A stretch of DNA of 49,298 nucleotides from Kiritimatiellota bacterium (GCA_013151865.1 JAADHN010000081.1:1-49298); one strand, 5' to 3'. Positions 27,684 through 36,323 are shown, numbered from the stretch's first letter. The notes: generated by a model from the sequence alone, not told the origin. Numbers and translations are program-made.

Positions 27684-28172
27684 ATGAAGAATTTCGAGTG
27701 GCACGACGATCTGGACACCGGCATCGAACTCATCGATGACCAGCACAAGCAGTACGGGCGATTTGCAAACGCATTCTTCAAGCTCTGCTACAATGACCGG
27801 GACCCGCGGCCGGAACTGCGGAAGGCCTTCGACTTCCTCCACGCCTACGCGCGGGAGCATCTGACCACCGAAGAAGCCTTGATGGAGGAATACGACTACC
27901 CACAGCGCGCCGCCCACTTGGAACGACACGATTATCTGCGGAAATGGATCGACGACACCCACGAACGGCTCAAAGAGACGAAACAGCTCTCGGGCGATTT
28001 TCTCATGAAAATCAATTACGTGCTCGTCGAGTGGTTTCAGGAGCACATCCGCGGCATGGATCATCGCCTGACCAGGTACCTCCGCCAGGTTGCCGCGGAA
28101 CGCAACGACTCGAAGTTGCTCCGCATGATCAAGGGTATTTTCTCTGTCGGCGACGACGTTCGGAAAAAGTGA
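27684..28172 (+). CDS. bacteriohemerythrin
   Basis: 162 residues. All seven diiron ligands of hemerythrin are present: His in LIDDQHKQYG, His and Glu in EHLTTEEAL, two His in AHLERHDYL, and His plus Asp in EHIRGMDHRL. It binds O2 reversibly, for oxygen storage, delivery or sensing in a microaerobic cell. There is no fused signalling domain; the C-terminal ~30 residues after the fold are basic. GGAGGG sits just before the ATG. A small hairpin (CCGCA/TGCGG) at 28173-28187 directly follows the stop. Confidence 0.95.
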   Translation: MKNFEWHDDLDTGIELIDDQHKQYGRFANAFFKLCYNDRDPRPELRKAFDFLHAYAREHLTTEEALMEEYDYPQRAAHLERHDYLRKWIDDTHERLKETKQLSGDFLMKINYVLVEWFQEHIRGMDHRLTRYLRQVAAERNDSKLLRMIKGIFSVGDDVRKK

Positions 28173-28208
28173 CCGCATTCTCTGCGGCCTTGTGGATGCA
28201 CCTTGCTG

Positions 28209-28475
28209 GGCCTGTCGCTTTATTCGAGAATTGCGTGAAAAACGCCCCAACAGGGCAATGCCACCGTAGTCTGGGGCGACGCCCCAGGCCGTGTTGGGTT
28301 TCCGGAACATGCACCCTGAAGGGATGCTTCAACGTATTCCTTACGTGTAGGTTGAAGTACGCCTTCAGCGTACATCGGTACGGCGCCGGCCAACCTTGGG
28401 CGTTGCCCAAGGCTACGGTAAAGTCGGCCCTTCAGGGGCCGTCTGAGGACACGCACAATAATAAAGCGACAGGCC
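28209..28475. mobile_element. MITE-like element with 16-bp terminal inverted repeats
   Basis: A perfect 16-bp inverted repeat bounds 267 bp: GGCCTGTCGCTTTATT at 28209-28224 and AATAAAGCGACAGGCC at 28460-28475. The interior is a row of compact palindromes: GCCC/GGGC (28244-28256), CTGGGGC-GAC-GCCCCAG (28271-28287), ACGTA-TTCCT-TACGT (28332-28346), GTACGC-CTTCA-GCGTAC (28357-28373), CCTTGGGC-GTT-GCCCAAGG (28394-28412) and GGCCC-TTCAG-GGGCC (28426-28440). There is no coding frame of note and no obvious target-site duplication. It looks like a non-autonomous element mobilised in trans, or a REP-type dispersed repeat. Confidence 0.6.
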
Positions 28476-28788
28476 TTTCTGTCGGTACTGCGGTGTCGTG
28501 CTGACGGGTTTCTCGAGTGGGGCCGGTCTCGAATTGAAGGCGACCTCCGGTGGTTACGCCTTCGTGATTGTTTTTGCCCGTGCCGCTTTTGGACTTCGCG
28601 CCTGCCGTGGCCTCCCCTTCTTTCGATCCCGGGCGCGGACCGGAGGCCGTACGTCCCGACTTGCTTTGCCGACCCGGGTCGCTTCTCGCGCGCCGTCCGA
28701 CCCGAGACGCCGTCCGATCCAAGCGCCCCAATCGCGATGGAGCGCCTGCCGGGGGCCGCGTCGTGAGACTCTGCGTGCGCTCGAGCAC

Positions 28789-28817
28789 TTGACACGTCTG
28801 GGGGGCACGGATAAATT
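28789..28817 (+). promoter_or_regulatory. sigma70-type promoter upstream of tRNA-Glu
   Basis: A full consensus TTGACA (28789-28794) is followed after 17 bp by TAAATT (28812-28817, four of six). Transcription would begin near 28824, about 105 bases before the mature tRNA, leaving a leader to be trimmed by RNase P. This is the strongest -35 seen in the window. Confidence 0.65.
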
Positions 28818-28928
28818 ATGGTCCGTTTTGGATCGGGAGTGTCCGGAAACGGGTCATCAATCCCGACGGCTTTGCGTTTTTCCGCTCTGCGGAGTTTGCG
28901 CGATCTCTCCGAGCAGACTTGTCCTTGC

Positions 28929-29004
28929 GTCCCCATCGTCTAGAGGCCTAGGACACCGGGTTCTCATCCCGGCAACAGGGGTTCGAATCCCCTTGGGGAT
29001 GCCA
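28929..29004 (+). tRNA. tRNA-Glu (anticodon CTC)
   Basis: 76 nt including an encoded CCA. The acceptor arm GTCCCCA pairs with TGGGGAT (one G-T pair); the D arm is GTCTAGAGGCCTAGGAC; the anticodon stem CCGGG/CCCGG holds loop TTCTCAT with anticodon CTC reading GAG; the T arm is AGGGGTTCGAATCCCCT. Discriminator G then CCA. It closely matches the bacterial tRNA-Glu pattern. A T-rich stretch (TTTTCTTTT) follows directly. Confidence 0.97.
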
Positions 29005-29201
29005 TTTTCTTTTCCGAGTCGCGGCGGTTTGGGGTTGTCTTCCGGGCGTCGGGGGGCGTGGAAGCCATTGAGCGGAGGTCGATCGGCATCGGACCGGTGA
29101 CCAATCGGGCGCTCCGGGAACGCGGTATCGAGTCCGGGGTCGAGGCCGAGCCGCGTACGGCGGGGGCCCCTGCCCGAACCCGTTCGGGAGTGGGGAGTGC
29201 G

Positions 29202-30032
29202 TCAGACGTCGTCCGCGCTCCAGCGGAAACCGTCGCAACCGGCGATCACCTCGGCCCCGGTGAGCCTGCGAACGCTCTCGGCCATGGCCTCCGCCGCACC
29301 CTCTCCGCCGGGGAAGTCTTCGACCACGAAATGCTTGAGCACCACCTCTCGTACGGCGGCGTCGTTCACCAGTGCGGCCACGCGCTCGGGCGTCATGTGC
29401 CACCCGCCCCACGGCTTGTCCCCGAGGAACGCAGACGTACCGGAGCACTCGCAGACCAGGAGGTCGGCGTTCCGGTAGAACTCGGCGAAACGCGGGTCCG
29501 GCTCCGTATCGCTGGTGATCCCGATGCGTCGTCCGGGCAGATCGATTCGGTAGTTGAGATTGTGGAGGCCGGCGTGCGAACTCCGCAAGACGGAGATTTC
29601 GACATTGCCCCACGCGGCAATCGTCCCCTCCGCGGCGAGGGTCCGGACAGTCCATTCAAGCCCGTCGAGGCTCTTGCCGTGCGCGACTCGGCTGCCGATG
29701 TCCCGTGCATACGCCGCGCGAACCGCGTGTTCGAGGAATTCACCGGTCCCCGGCGGGCCGTACACCGGCAGCGGCCCGGCCCGGCCGTTGTTCCAGGAGA
29801 GCAGCACCAGGTAGGGTAGGTCGCAGACGTGGTCGAAGTGCAAGTGCGTGAGGAATACGTGTGAGACCGATTCGGCGGCAAAGCCGAGCCGGGCGAGATT
29901 GCCTACCGTGCACCGCCCGCAATCGAACAGCAGCCGTCGGCCGTCGGGTAGTTCGAGAAGCTGTCCCGGCCCGCCCCGCGCCGGGTTTGCGCGGACCGCC
30001 CCGGTACCGATCAAGGTCAGGCTGAGCGACAT
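29202..30032 (-). CDS. MBL-fold metallo-hydrolase (RNase Z/lactonase-like)
   Basis: 276 residues from an ATG preceded by AGGAAAG. The metallo-beta-lactamase core has LIGTGAVRANPARGG at the N-terminus, the zinc motif LTHLHFDHVCDL near residues 61-72, SSHAGLHNLNY, ITSDTEPD and the final His in VLKHFV. The N-terminal pattern and GTG motif resemble RNase Z-type and related phosphodiesterase/arylsulfatase MBL proteins, but the RNase Z exosite arm is not evident. It closes the minus-strand operon nadB-ispD-metallophosphoesterase-MBL. Substrate unknown. Confidence 0.8.
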   Translation of the reverse strand: MSLSLTLIGTGAVRANPARGGPGQLLELPDGRRLLFDCGRCTVGNLARLGFAAESVSHVFLTHLHFDHVCDLPYLVLLSWNNGRAGPLPVYGPPGTGEFLEHAVRAAYARDIGSRVAHGKSLDGLEWTVRTLAAEGTIAAWGNVEISVLRSSHAGLHNLNYRIDLPGRRIGITSDTEPDPRFAEFYRNADLLVCECSGTSAFLGDKPWGGWHMTPERVAALVNDAAVREVVLKHFVVEDFPGGEGAAEAMAESVRRLTGAEVIAGCDGFRWSADDV

Positions 30033-30064
30033 AGCATTCTTTCCTGTTGCGGTTCGCGAGTCGG

Positions 30065-31051
30065 CTATCCGGAGGGCGCGACGGCGTCTCGGCGCTGCGA
30101 TCCCGCCCTTGCACCGACGACTTTCCGATACTCGGTCGTTACGAGTGCATGGCCCGGATGTACGTCCACGGTCGTGTACGAACCCTCCTCCGGGTCGCTG
30201 CCCTCGACCATGGCCCTCATGGTGTAGTAATGGATCCCGTTGACGGCATGATAACCGCCCGGATGATGATGCCCCTGGAACACGGCCGACACGCGCTTAG
30301 AGGCTTCCAGGACCTTGCGGAGTTCCGGGGCGTTCGTGACGTAAACGTCCCCTTCCCCGTCGTAGAGTTGGTGGCTGAAAACGATAACCGGCGCGTGGCC
30401 GGCGGCCAAGTCCGCAGCGAGCCATTCGAGTTCGGCTGCGGGTATGTTGGCGTCTGTCCAATCGAACCCGCCGTGGTCGTAGTGGGCGCCGTCGGCGTGG
30501 TAGTTGTTGTCGAGCACCACGAAATGGAGACCGCCCATGTCGAACGAATAGAACGTGCGGTCTGCCGGGATGCCGGAGTTGCGGATCGCCGCCAGGTACT
30601 GTTGCTTGGAAATGCTGTCGAAATCGTGATTGCCGGGCACATGGTAGCGCGGTCCGGGGAACCTGCGGAATTCGTGTTCGATTGTTTCCAGGAAGGTCAG
30701 GGTCTGTTTTTCCTGGGGCGGTTTGCCCTGGTCCTTGAAGTCCCCCAATTCGATCAGGAATTGGACCTTGTGCTCTGCCATGCGTTCCACGCACTCGGCC
30801 AGTTTTGCCTTGGATCTGCGGCCGACCCGGGTATCGAGTGGTCCGGCGTCGGCGTAATGGAGGTCGGTCACCATGCCGAACCGGAATGAGGCCGGCGTCT
30901 GCGACGCGGCCGGCGGCCCGGGGGGCGGCATTGCGGCAGTGTGCCGGGTGAAGGCGCCGCCGGCCTCGAGGACATCGCGGTGGTGCACTTGCCATCGGTT
31001 CGAGGCGGTTGTTTCCGGGGCAGGGCCGTTTTTGCTCGAGGGCTCGGTCAT
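30065..31051 (-). CDS. calcineurin-like metallophosphoesterase
   Basis: 328 residues from the ATG at 31051, chosen because GGAG lies upstream; a TTG at 31084 would overlap ispD. Metal motifs are all present: FGMVTDLHYAD, LIELGDFKDQ, VPGNHDFDS, VIVFSHQ and FQGHHHPGGY. The first ~55 residues are Pro/Ala-rich and not clearly a signal peptide. The family includes phosphodiesterases and alkaline-phosphatase-like enzymes often linked to cell-surface or lipid turnover. It is sandwiched between ispD (20 bp upstream) and the MBL hydrolase (32 bp downstream), so the four genes are likely one operon. Confidence 0.85.
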   Translation of the reverse strand: MTEPSSKNGPAPETTASNRWQVHHRDVLEAGGAFTRHTAAMPPPGPPAASQTPASFRFGMVTDLHYADAGPLDTRVGRRSKAKLAECVERMAEHKVQFLIELGDFKDQGKPPQEKQTLTFLETIEHEFRRFPGPRYHVPGNHDFDSISKQQYLAAIRNSGIPADRTFYSFDMGGLHFVVLDNNYHADGAHYDHGGFDWTDANIPAAELEWLAADLAAGHAPVIVFSHQLYDGEGDVYVTNAPELRKVLEASKRVSAVFQGHHHPGGYHAVNGIHYYTMRAMVEGSDPEEGSYTTVDVHPGHALVTTEYRKVVGARAGSQRRDAVAPSG

Positions 31052-31071
31052 GGTCGCGGTCTCCGTGGCAT

Positions 31072-31752
31072 TCACCGACGGCAAGGAAGGTCGTGGGGGA
31101 AGGTTATTTTCGGGTTGGGTGCGCAGTGTTCGACCAAGTAGACGGATTCGCCCATCAGCTCGACGGCCCGCGCGTCGTCCGTGACGCCCACTGCCTCGGT
31201 CGCAAGGCGGCGGTAGGCCGTTTCGATCAATTCCCGGCGGAACACCTGCGGTGTCTCCGCGGCCCAGAGCATGGTGCGGTCCGGCGTATCGAGGACTCGG
31301 CCCCGAGGGTCGGCGACCTTGATGGTGTCGGTGACGCGCCGGGCGGCCACGCCGCTACCCCGCCTGCGGGCCGACTCGATGCACCTGACCAGGAGTTCGA
31401 GCGGGGTGTACGGGCGGGCGGCGTCTTGGATGGCGGCGATTTCCACGGCCTCCGGCAGGGCCGCCAATCCGCGTGCGACGCTCTGCGGTCGGGTGTCTCC
31501 ACCCAAAACGATCCGGACCGCCGGCGGCAGGTCGAACCGGGTCATTTCCCGGCGAAAAGCGGGTTCGAATTCGGCACGGACCACCAGCACCACATTTTCC
31601 GGCGGGAGTATGGGGAGCAGGTTTCGCAGGCAATGGCAGAAGACCGGGAGGCCGTCCAGATCGGCGAGCAGTTTGTTGCGGCGATCGCCGAACCGGCGCC
31701 CGCATCCCGCGGCCGCGACCACCAGGCCGGTATCGGGGATTACTCGGACCAT
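31072..31752 (-). CDS. ispD: 2-C-methyl-D-erythritol 4-phosphate cytidylyltransferase
   Basis: 226 residues from the ATG at 31752, with GAGGG upstream. It makes CDP-methylerythritol, the third step of the MEP isoprenoid pathway. Seen are the nucleotide-binding loop VVAAAGCGRRFGDRRNKLLA, the DAARPYTP motif (near residue 102), VTDTIKVADP and the AETPQVFRRELI signature. The usual partner ispF is not adjacent. Its first 13 bases overlap the 3' end of nadB, implying coupled translation. Confidence 0.95.
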   Translation of the reverse strand: MVRVIPDTGLVVAAAGCGRRFGDRRNKLLADLDGLPVFCHCLRNLLPILPPENVVLVVRAEFEPAFRREMTRFDLPPAVRIVLGGDTRPQSVARGLAALPEAVEIAAIQDAARPYTPLELLVRCIESARRRGSGVAARRVTDTIKVADPRGRVLDTPDRTMLWAAETPQVFRRELIETAYRRLATEAVGVTDDARAVELMGESVYLVEHCAPNPKITFPHDLPCRR

Positions 31753-33407
31753 ATTACGGCCCTCGTCGGTCGCCGGAGAATCGTGTTTTTTCCCGGCGGC
31801 TCGTTGTTTACGGGGTAGTCGGCATTGAAGTGTAATCCGCGACTTTCCCGGCGCGCCATGGCGGAATCGATGATCATTTCGGCCACCGATGCCAAGTTGC
31901 GCAGCTCGATGAGGTCGGCGGTCACGAGGAAATCCCAGTAGTATTTCTCGATTTCTTTCCGGATCAGGCGGATCCGGTTTTTGGCGCGTTCGAGGCGTTT
32001 GTTGGTCCGCACAATGCCCACATAATCCCACATGAACCGGCGGATTTCATCCCAGTTGTGGGTGATGACGATCTGCTCGTCGGAGTCCACAGCGTCGCCG
32101 GAGTGCCAGTCGGGGATATCGTCCGGGGCCACGGGCGGCGGGGTATGCCGGTGGGTGGCGCTGTGTTCGACAGCGTTATGGGCGGTGACCATGGCTTCGA
32201 GCAGGCTGTTGCTTGCCAGGCGGTTGGCCCCATGCAGACCCGTGCACGCGACTTCGCCGAGCGCGTAGAGGTTCCGGACCGTGGTGGCGCCGTCCACGCC
32301 GGTGCGTACGCCGCCGCAGCAATAGTGCGCGGCCGGCACCACGGGAATCAGGTCCCGGGCCATGTCGATCCCGAACCCGGCCAGACGGGCGAAGATATTC
32401 GGGAAACGTCGTTCGAGAAAACTGCGATCCTGATGCCGAATGTCCAGCCAAGCGCATGGTTGTCCGGTTCGTTTGAGTTCGTGGTCGATGGCGCGGGCCA
32501 CCACGTCCCGCGGCGCCAGGGCGCCGAGTTCGTGGTATTGGTCCATGAACTCGACATACTCGCCGCGGCGGCGGACTTTGAGCTTGGCGCCTTCGCCGCG
32601 CACGGCTTCGCTGATGAGGAAGTTTTTGGCTCCGGGGTGATAAAGGCAAGTGGGATGGAACTGGAAGAATTCCATGTCGGCGATTTCGGCGTAGGCGCGA
32701 AAGGCCATGGCGACGCCGTCGCCCGTGGCCACATCCGGATTGCTCGTGAAGAAATAGACCTTTCCGGTCCCGCCGGTAGCCAGGAACGTGAACCGGCTGA
32801 TGAACGTTCTGATCCGGTCCGTGCGACGGTTGAGCACGTAGGCGCCGAGGCAATGGTTTTCTCCCTGCCACGCCACGTGCCGGGTCGAGATCAGGTCCAC
32901 GGCGATGTGGTCCTCGTAGAGCGTGATGTTGGGATCTTGTCGGCAACGATCGAGCAGCACACGGATGATTTCTTCGCCGGTGATGTCCCCCGCATGGAGG
33001 ACCCGGCGTCGACTGTGTCCGCCCTCTCGCCCGAGGTGGAACCCGTCCGCGTCGGGTCCGGGGACGCCGCCTTCCACTTCACGACGAGTGGTGAAATGGA
33101 TTCCCCACTCCATGAGGTCGCGGGCGCGGGCCGGTCCCGCCTGGACGATGGTCCGGACCACGTCCGGGTCGCAGAGCCCGGCGCCGGCCCGGAGCGTATC
33201 CTGGACGTGGGACTCGAATGTGTCGCCCTCGGCAATCACGCAGGCAATCCCGCCCTGGGCATTGGCCGTGTTGCACTCGTCCGCCTTCCGCTTGGTCACA
33301 ATGATGACCTTGCCGAATCGCGCCGCCTTGAGTGCCGCGAAGAGTCCGGCCAGACCGGAACCGATCACCAGATAGTCGCACGTCGTTCTGACATTGGGAG
33401 CCTTCAC
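31740..33407 (-). CDS. nadB: L-aspartate oxidase
   Basis: 555 residues from GTG 33407, chosen for the AAAGG about ten bases upstream and the family length. It oxidises L-aspartate to iminoaspartate for NAD synthesis, using FAD. Seen are the FAD fold CDYLVIGSGLAGLFAALKAA, NTANAQGGIACVIAE, FFQFHPTCLYHPG, and the C-terminal GEVACTGLHGANRLASNSLL. The C-terminal helical domain (DEIRRFMWDYVGIVR) is complete. Partner genes nadA and nadC are not in the window. The family overlaps SdhA/FrdA, but the motif set and absence of sdhBC favour NadB. Confidence 0.93.
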   Translation of the reverse strand: MKAPNVRTTCDYLVIGSGLAGLFAALKAARFGKVIIVTKRKADECNTANAQGGIACVIAEGDTFESHVQDTLRAGAGLCDPDVVRTIVQAGPARARDLMEWGIHFTTRREVEGGVPGPDADGFHLGREGGHSRRRVLHAGDITGEEIIRVLLDRCRQDPNITLYEDHIAVDLISTRHVAWQGENHCLGAYVLNRRTDRIRTFISRFTFLATGGTGKVYFFTSNPDVATGDGVAMAFRAYAEIADMEFFQFHPTCLYHPGAKNFLISEAVRGEGAKLKVRRRGEYVEFMDQYHELGALAPRDVVARAIDHELKRTGQPCAWLDIRHQDRSFLERRFPNIFARLAGFGIDMARDLIPVVPAAHYCCGGVRTGVDGATTVRNLYALGEVACTGLHGANRLASNSLLEAMVTAHNAVEHSATHRHTPPPVAPDDIPDWHSGDAVDSDEQIVITHNWDEIRRFMWDYVGIVRTNKRLERAKNRIRLIRKEIEKYYWDFLVTADLIELRNLASVAEMIIDSAMARRESRGLHFNADYPVNNEPPGKNTILRRPTRAVIWSE

Positions 33408-33866
33408 CGGAATGCCTTTCTCATCGACACCCGAAAGGGGGGCGGCCGTGCCGTTGTCGGTCGGCCCCGGCGGCCCCTCCGGCCGCAATTCGTCCGACTT
33501 TCGGGAATGCCCGGCGCAACAAAGAGCCCTGACGATGCATTGAAAAGGTATCCCGGCAACCGGACGGCGACAACCTTGCCCCGCCGGACTCTCCGGAGTG
33601 GGCAAATGGGCCGCTGCGGCGCCGGTTTTCGGAAATGAACCGTCTCTGCAGGAGCGGCATGGAAAACGGATTCGCCCCGGGCGACGAACCGGTGTATACT
33701 GCGGGTCTCGAAAGAAACCGGAGCACAGCCGAACTCGCGGGCCTCGACGTTGTCGTCCGGACTGCTCCGGGCGAGGTCCGCCGCACGAGGTGTCCTCTAC
33801 TTACGGCGTCCCGCATCGAACGGCGTCCTGTTCGGTGGGGGCGCGCGGCGCATCGGAGAGAGTACC
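33408..33866. other. divergent gap between nadB and pgsA
   Basis: No gene recognised. The gap separates the leftward nadB operon from the rightward pgsA remnant and contains the candidate promoter at 33671-33700. The rest is GC-rich without clear repeats. Confidence 0.4.
33671..33700 (+). promoter_or_regulatory. candidate promoter for pgsA
   Basis: TATACT (33695-33700, five of six consensus) lies 18 bp after TTCGCC (33671-33676, three of six). Transcription would start about 160 bases before the pgsA GTG. The -10 is good and the -35 poor. Confidence 0.4.
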
Positions 33867-34432
33867 GTGATTCCGAACCTGCTGACTGCGTCGCGGTTGG
33901 TTCTGCTGGCGCCCATCATGCTCCTGCTGGCCTACGGCGGTCCGGCGGCGCGGCGTGTCGCCTTCGGTCTCTTCGTTCTGGCGGGCGTCACGGACTTCCT
34001 CGACGGCTGGGCGGCGCGCCGGTTCGGGTGTGTGAGCAACGTGGCGATCCGTTGGCGGACAAGGTGTTCGCCAATGTTCTCTTGGTCTTTCTGGCGCTGC
34101 ATTTTCCCCACTGGACGCCGCCGACGGTCGTCCTTCTTCTCTTGGCGCGGGAGTTCGCGGTGCAGGGGTTTCGGAGCATGGCCCCGTGCAAAGGCGTGGT
34201 GCTGCGAACCCGGATGGTGAGCAAGCTGAAGTTTGTCTTCCAGACCCTCAGCGTGGGAGCGGTGCTGCTCGGGGTCGGTACAGGTTCGGACGGGCCCCGC
34301 GCTTTCTGTCAGTGGCTGGCCTGGACCGCTCTGGGCTTGGCGCTGATCGCCGGATATGCTTCCATGACGATGCTCTTCTGGAAGAATCGCGACCTGTGGG
34401 CCCGGAAGCCGGTGCGGATGGAGTTGCGGTGA
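33867..34432 (+). pseudogene. pgsA: phosphatidylglycerophosphate synthase with out-of-frame deletion
   Basis: Reads as PgsA in two frames. The first begins at GTG 33867 (GGAGAGAG upstream) with IPNLLTASRLVLLAPIMLLL and reaches the CDP-alcohol transferase signature DFLDGWAARRFGCVSNV. The second frame continues DPLADKVFANVLLVFLALHF, then LLLAREFAVQGFRSMA, to the stop at 34432. The signature is D-x2-DG-x2-AR-x8-G-x3-D-x3-D; here only two bases lie between the eighth x codon and the first Asp codon instead of twelve, so ten bases around 34044-34056 appear missing, including the conserved Gly. PgsA makes PG phosphate for an essential phospholipid, so this is either an assembly error, a spare copy, or a real recent loss. 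Confidence 0.8.
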
Positions 34433-34568
34433 ATCGAGGCCGGGTTTCCGGACCGGTCGTCCGAACCGCGGCGGCCTTCTCCGGCGGCGGGACAGGGAAG
34501 ACTCCCCATGTTTCGGCCCCCGGGATGCGATGGGACAGGTACGCGCGAAACGCACGCCGCGGGTCGGG

Positions 34569-35354
34569 TCATTCCAGGACGTTGGAGTACTTGGTGCGTT
34601 TCGCCTGGAAGCGGCGCGCTTCTTCCGGGGTGATCTTGCGCATACTCACGTTATCGAAGTAATAATCGCCCGGGGGCCAGTAGGCATAGAGTTCGAGAAG
34701 TACGGTCTGTACATGAGCGCGCTTGGGCAGGTGCACCACGCCCCAGACGCGGTGCCATTTGCCTTTGGCGCGCGGTGCGAACTTCGCAACGAACCGGCGA
34801 CGAAAAACCTGCGCGTAATCCCCGGGGCGCGTCTGGTGTTTTTCCTGACCCACGCCGCCCATGACCAGGAGGGAATACCAGGGGCCGCCCGGCTTCGGTT
34901 TGAAAAAAATCCTGGTCCCGGCCCGCTTGGCGTCTTCCGGGGTGACTTTGCGATACCCCTTGAGATACAGGAAGGGCTCGCCCTGGCCGCGCACGTCGTA
35001 TTCGACCAGGTACCAGGCGTCTCCGTCCACCGGGATCGGATAACTGTAGAGGGCCACGCCCACGCTGCCGCCGACCGTGTTGTATTTCGTGCCGCTGGTG
35101 GGGCTTTTCTTGCGGACCGAGCCCGGCTGCCGGCGGTTCTTCTCCCACTCTTTCCGGTAGACGTCCGTATCCATCCGGATGCAGCGCCTGCCTGGGCCGT
35201 TCTTTTCCCAGAACAGGGTGAGGTTGTCGAGCGGCCCCCAGTTGTCCGGGCCCCTGTCCCCTTTCTCGAACCCCCCGTTGGGAACGATATTCGGTCCGAT
35301 CGCTTCGGCCCCGGCCGCGGCGATCAGCAGAAGTGCACTCAGAAAGCGACGCAT
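34569..35354 (-). CDS. secreted carbohydrate-binding-like (jelly-roll) protein
   Basis: 261 residues from the ATG at 35354, with AGGGG upstream. The signal peptide is RRFLSALLLIAAAGAEA. The mature protein opens with IVPNGGFEKGDRGPDNW, typical of CBM4/9 and other galactose-binding-like beta sandwiches, and ends with YAYWPPGDYYFDNVSMRKIT, the usual closing strands of such modules. No catalytic domain is attached. It lies at the downstream end of the group with the sulfatase and the large glycosidase-like genes, which suggests polysaccharide binding outside the cell. Family-level identity uncertain. Confidence 0.65.
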   Translation of the reverse strand: MRRFLSALLLIAAAGAEAIGPNIVPNGGFEKGDRGPDNWGPLDNLTLFWEKNGPGRRCIRMDTDVYRKEWEKNRRQPGSVRKKSPTSGTKYNTVGGSVGVALYSYPIPVDGDAWYLVEYDVRGQGEPFLYLKGYRKVTPEDAKRAGTRIFFKPKPGGPWYSLLVMGGVGQEKHQTRPGDYAQVFRRRFVAKFAPRAKGKWHRVWGVVHLPKRAHVQTVLLELYAYWPPGDYYFDNVSMRKITPEEARRFQAKRTKYSNVLE

Positions 35355-35618
35355 GTCTTCATTCCCCTGCTGGCCCGACAGCGGCCCGGGAGGGACCTGC
35401 GGGCGTCTCGCGCGAACCTGCCTGGCATTCGCCCGGCCCGCGAGACTTGCGAGATCGTTACGGAAGCCGACAGGCGTTTCCGCGCCGGCCACTGCCGCAC
35501 GCCTCAGAGTACTCCTCCGGGCGGAGCCGCCGTCCCGGTCACGAGGAAGAGACGGGGCCGTTTCGCCGCGAAGGCGGCATTCCGTCCGGCGCCGGGACCG
35601 GTCGCGTTGCTGCGGCCG

Positions 35619-36323
35619 TCATTCTCCGCCCGGCGTCGGGGCGGGGCCCTTTTGGGTGGGGCGCAAGCGAGTTTGGGTTTGAGTACTGGTCCCGGCGCCG
35701 CGTTGCTGCGGCAACGGTTTGTCTTTGAGCTGACGTGCTTTTTCCGTCCGCGACCGGCGTCGTAGGACCGCTGTGGTGTCGGTCTTGCTTTTCGGCGGGA
35801 CCGAGGCCCCTGCGGTCTTGAGCGGCGGGAGCGATTTCGCAGTGACCTCTTCGGTCGCCTCGAGGGGTTCGACCCGGTCCACGGGGGTTTCCCAATGGCC
35901 GTCTCCGTCCCACAGAACGGCTTTGAATCCGTGGACGTCTTCGAGCAAGAGTTCGCGTCCCAGGAGTTCGCGGACGCTGGTCCGCACGACACGGACTTTC
36001 TCGCCTTTCTGCGACGTGAGGCGACTCAGGTATTCCTGCCGCCGGCTTTGTTCCTCGGCGTCTTTGCCGCCCATGACGTAAAGGATGCCTGCCAAGGCGA
36101 AGCACGTGCTCATGCCTTGCTCCAGGATTTCGCCCGCCTCCTGCACTTCGCGGGCCAGGGCGTCGACCTCTTCGGTCGGGAGCGGATCCGAACTTTGAAC
36201 CCGGGCCTGGACCGTCTTGAGCAGCTCCACGAGGTTGCTTTGGTAGGTTCGGACCAGATGATCGCGCTCGTTCCGTCCCCAGCTCCAGAGGATTTGAAGG
36301 TCTTTCTCACGAAGGATTCGCAT
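35619..36323 (-). CDS. hypothetical protein with helical N-terminus and basic Pro/Gln tail
   Basis: 234 residues from the ATG at 36323, with AGGAG eight bases before. Residues 1-110 are mostly helical (REKDLQILWSWGRNERDHLV and the Glu-rich TEEVDALAREVQEAGEILEQ), with a short hydrophobic run STCFALAGILYVMGG that may touch the membrane. A small beta-rich piece follows (VRVVRTSVRELLGRELLLED, HGFKAVLWDGDGHWETPVDR), and the last ~55 residues are Arg/Lys/Pro/Gln/Thr-rich and probably disordered. No signal peptide. Not recognised; it might be a regulator or an RNA/DNA-binding protein. The gene stands apart, with gaps of 264 and 463 bp either side. Confidence 0.6.
   Translation of the reverse strand: MRILREKDLQILWSWGRNERDHLVRTYQSNLVELLKTVQARVQSSDPLPTEEVDALAREVQEAGEILEQGMSTCFALAGILYVMGGKDAEEQSRRQEYLSRLTSQKGEKVRVVRTSVRELLGRELLLEDVHGFKAVLWDGDGHWETPVDRVEPLEATEEVTAKSLPPLKTAGASVPPKSKTDTTAVLRRRSRTEKARQLKDKPLPQQRGAGTSTQTQTRLRPTQKGPAPTPGGE

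Noticed and set aside
25685-27781. 698-codon minus-strand frame opposite the flippase
   Set aside because: Rich in Gln, Arg, Pro and His with no motif. The plus strand encodes a coherent polytopic membrane protein.
28195-28490. Target-site duplication flanking the MITE-like element
   Set aside because: Bases directly outside the 16-bp ends (GCTG on the left, TTTC on the right) do not match, so no duplication is claimed.
29202-30032. MBL hydrolase as dedicated RNase Z for the neighbouring tRNA
   Set aside because: The tRNA encodes its CCA, the genes are convergent, and the exosite arm of RNase Z is not visible; adjacency alone is not evidence.
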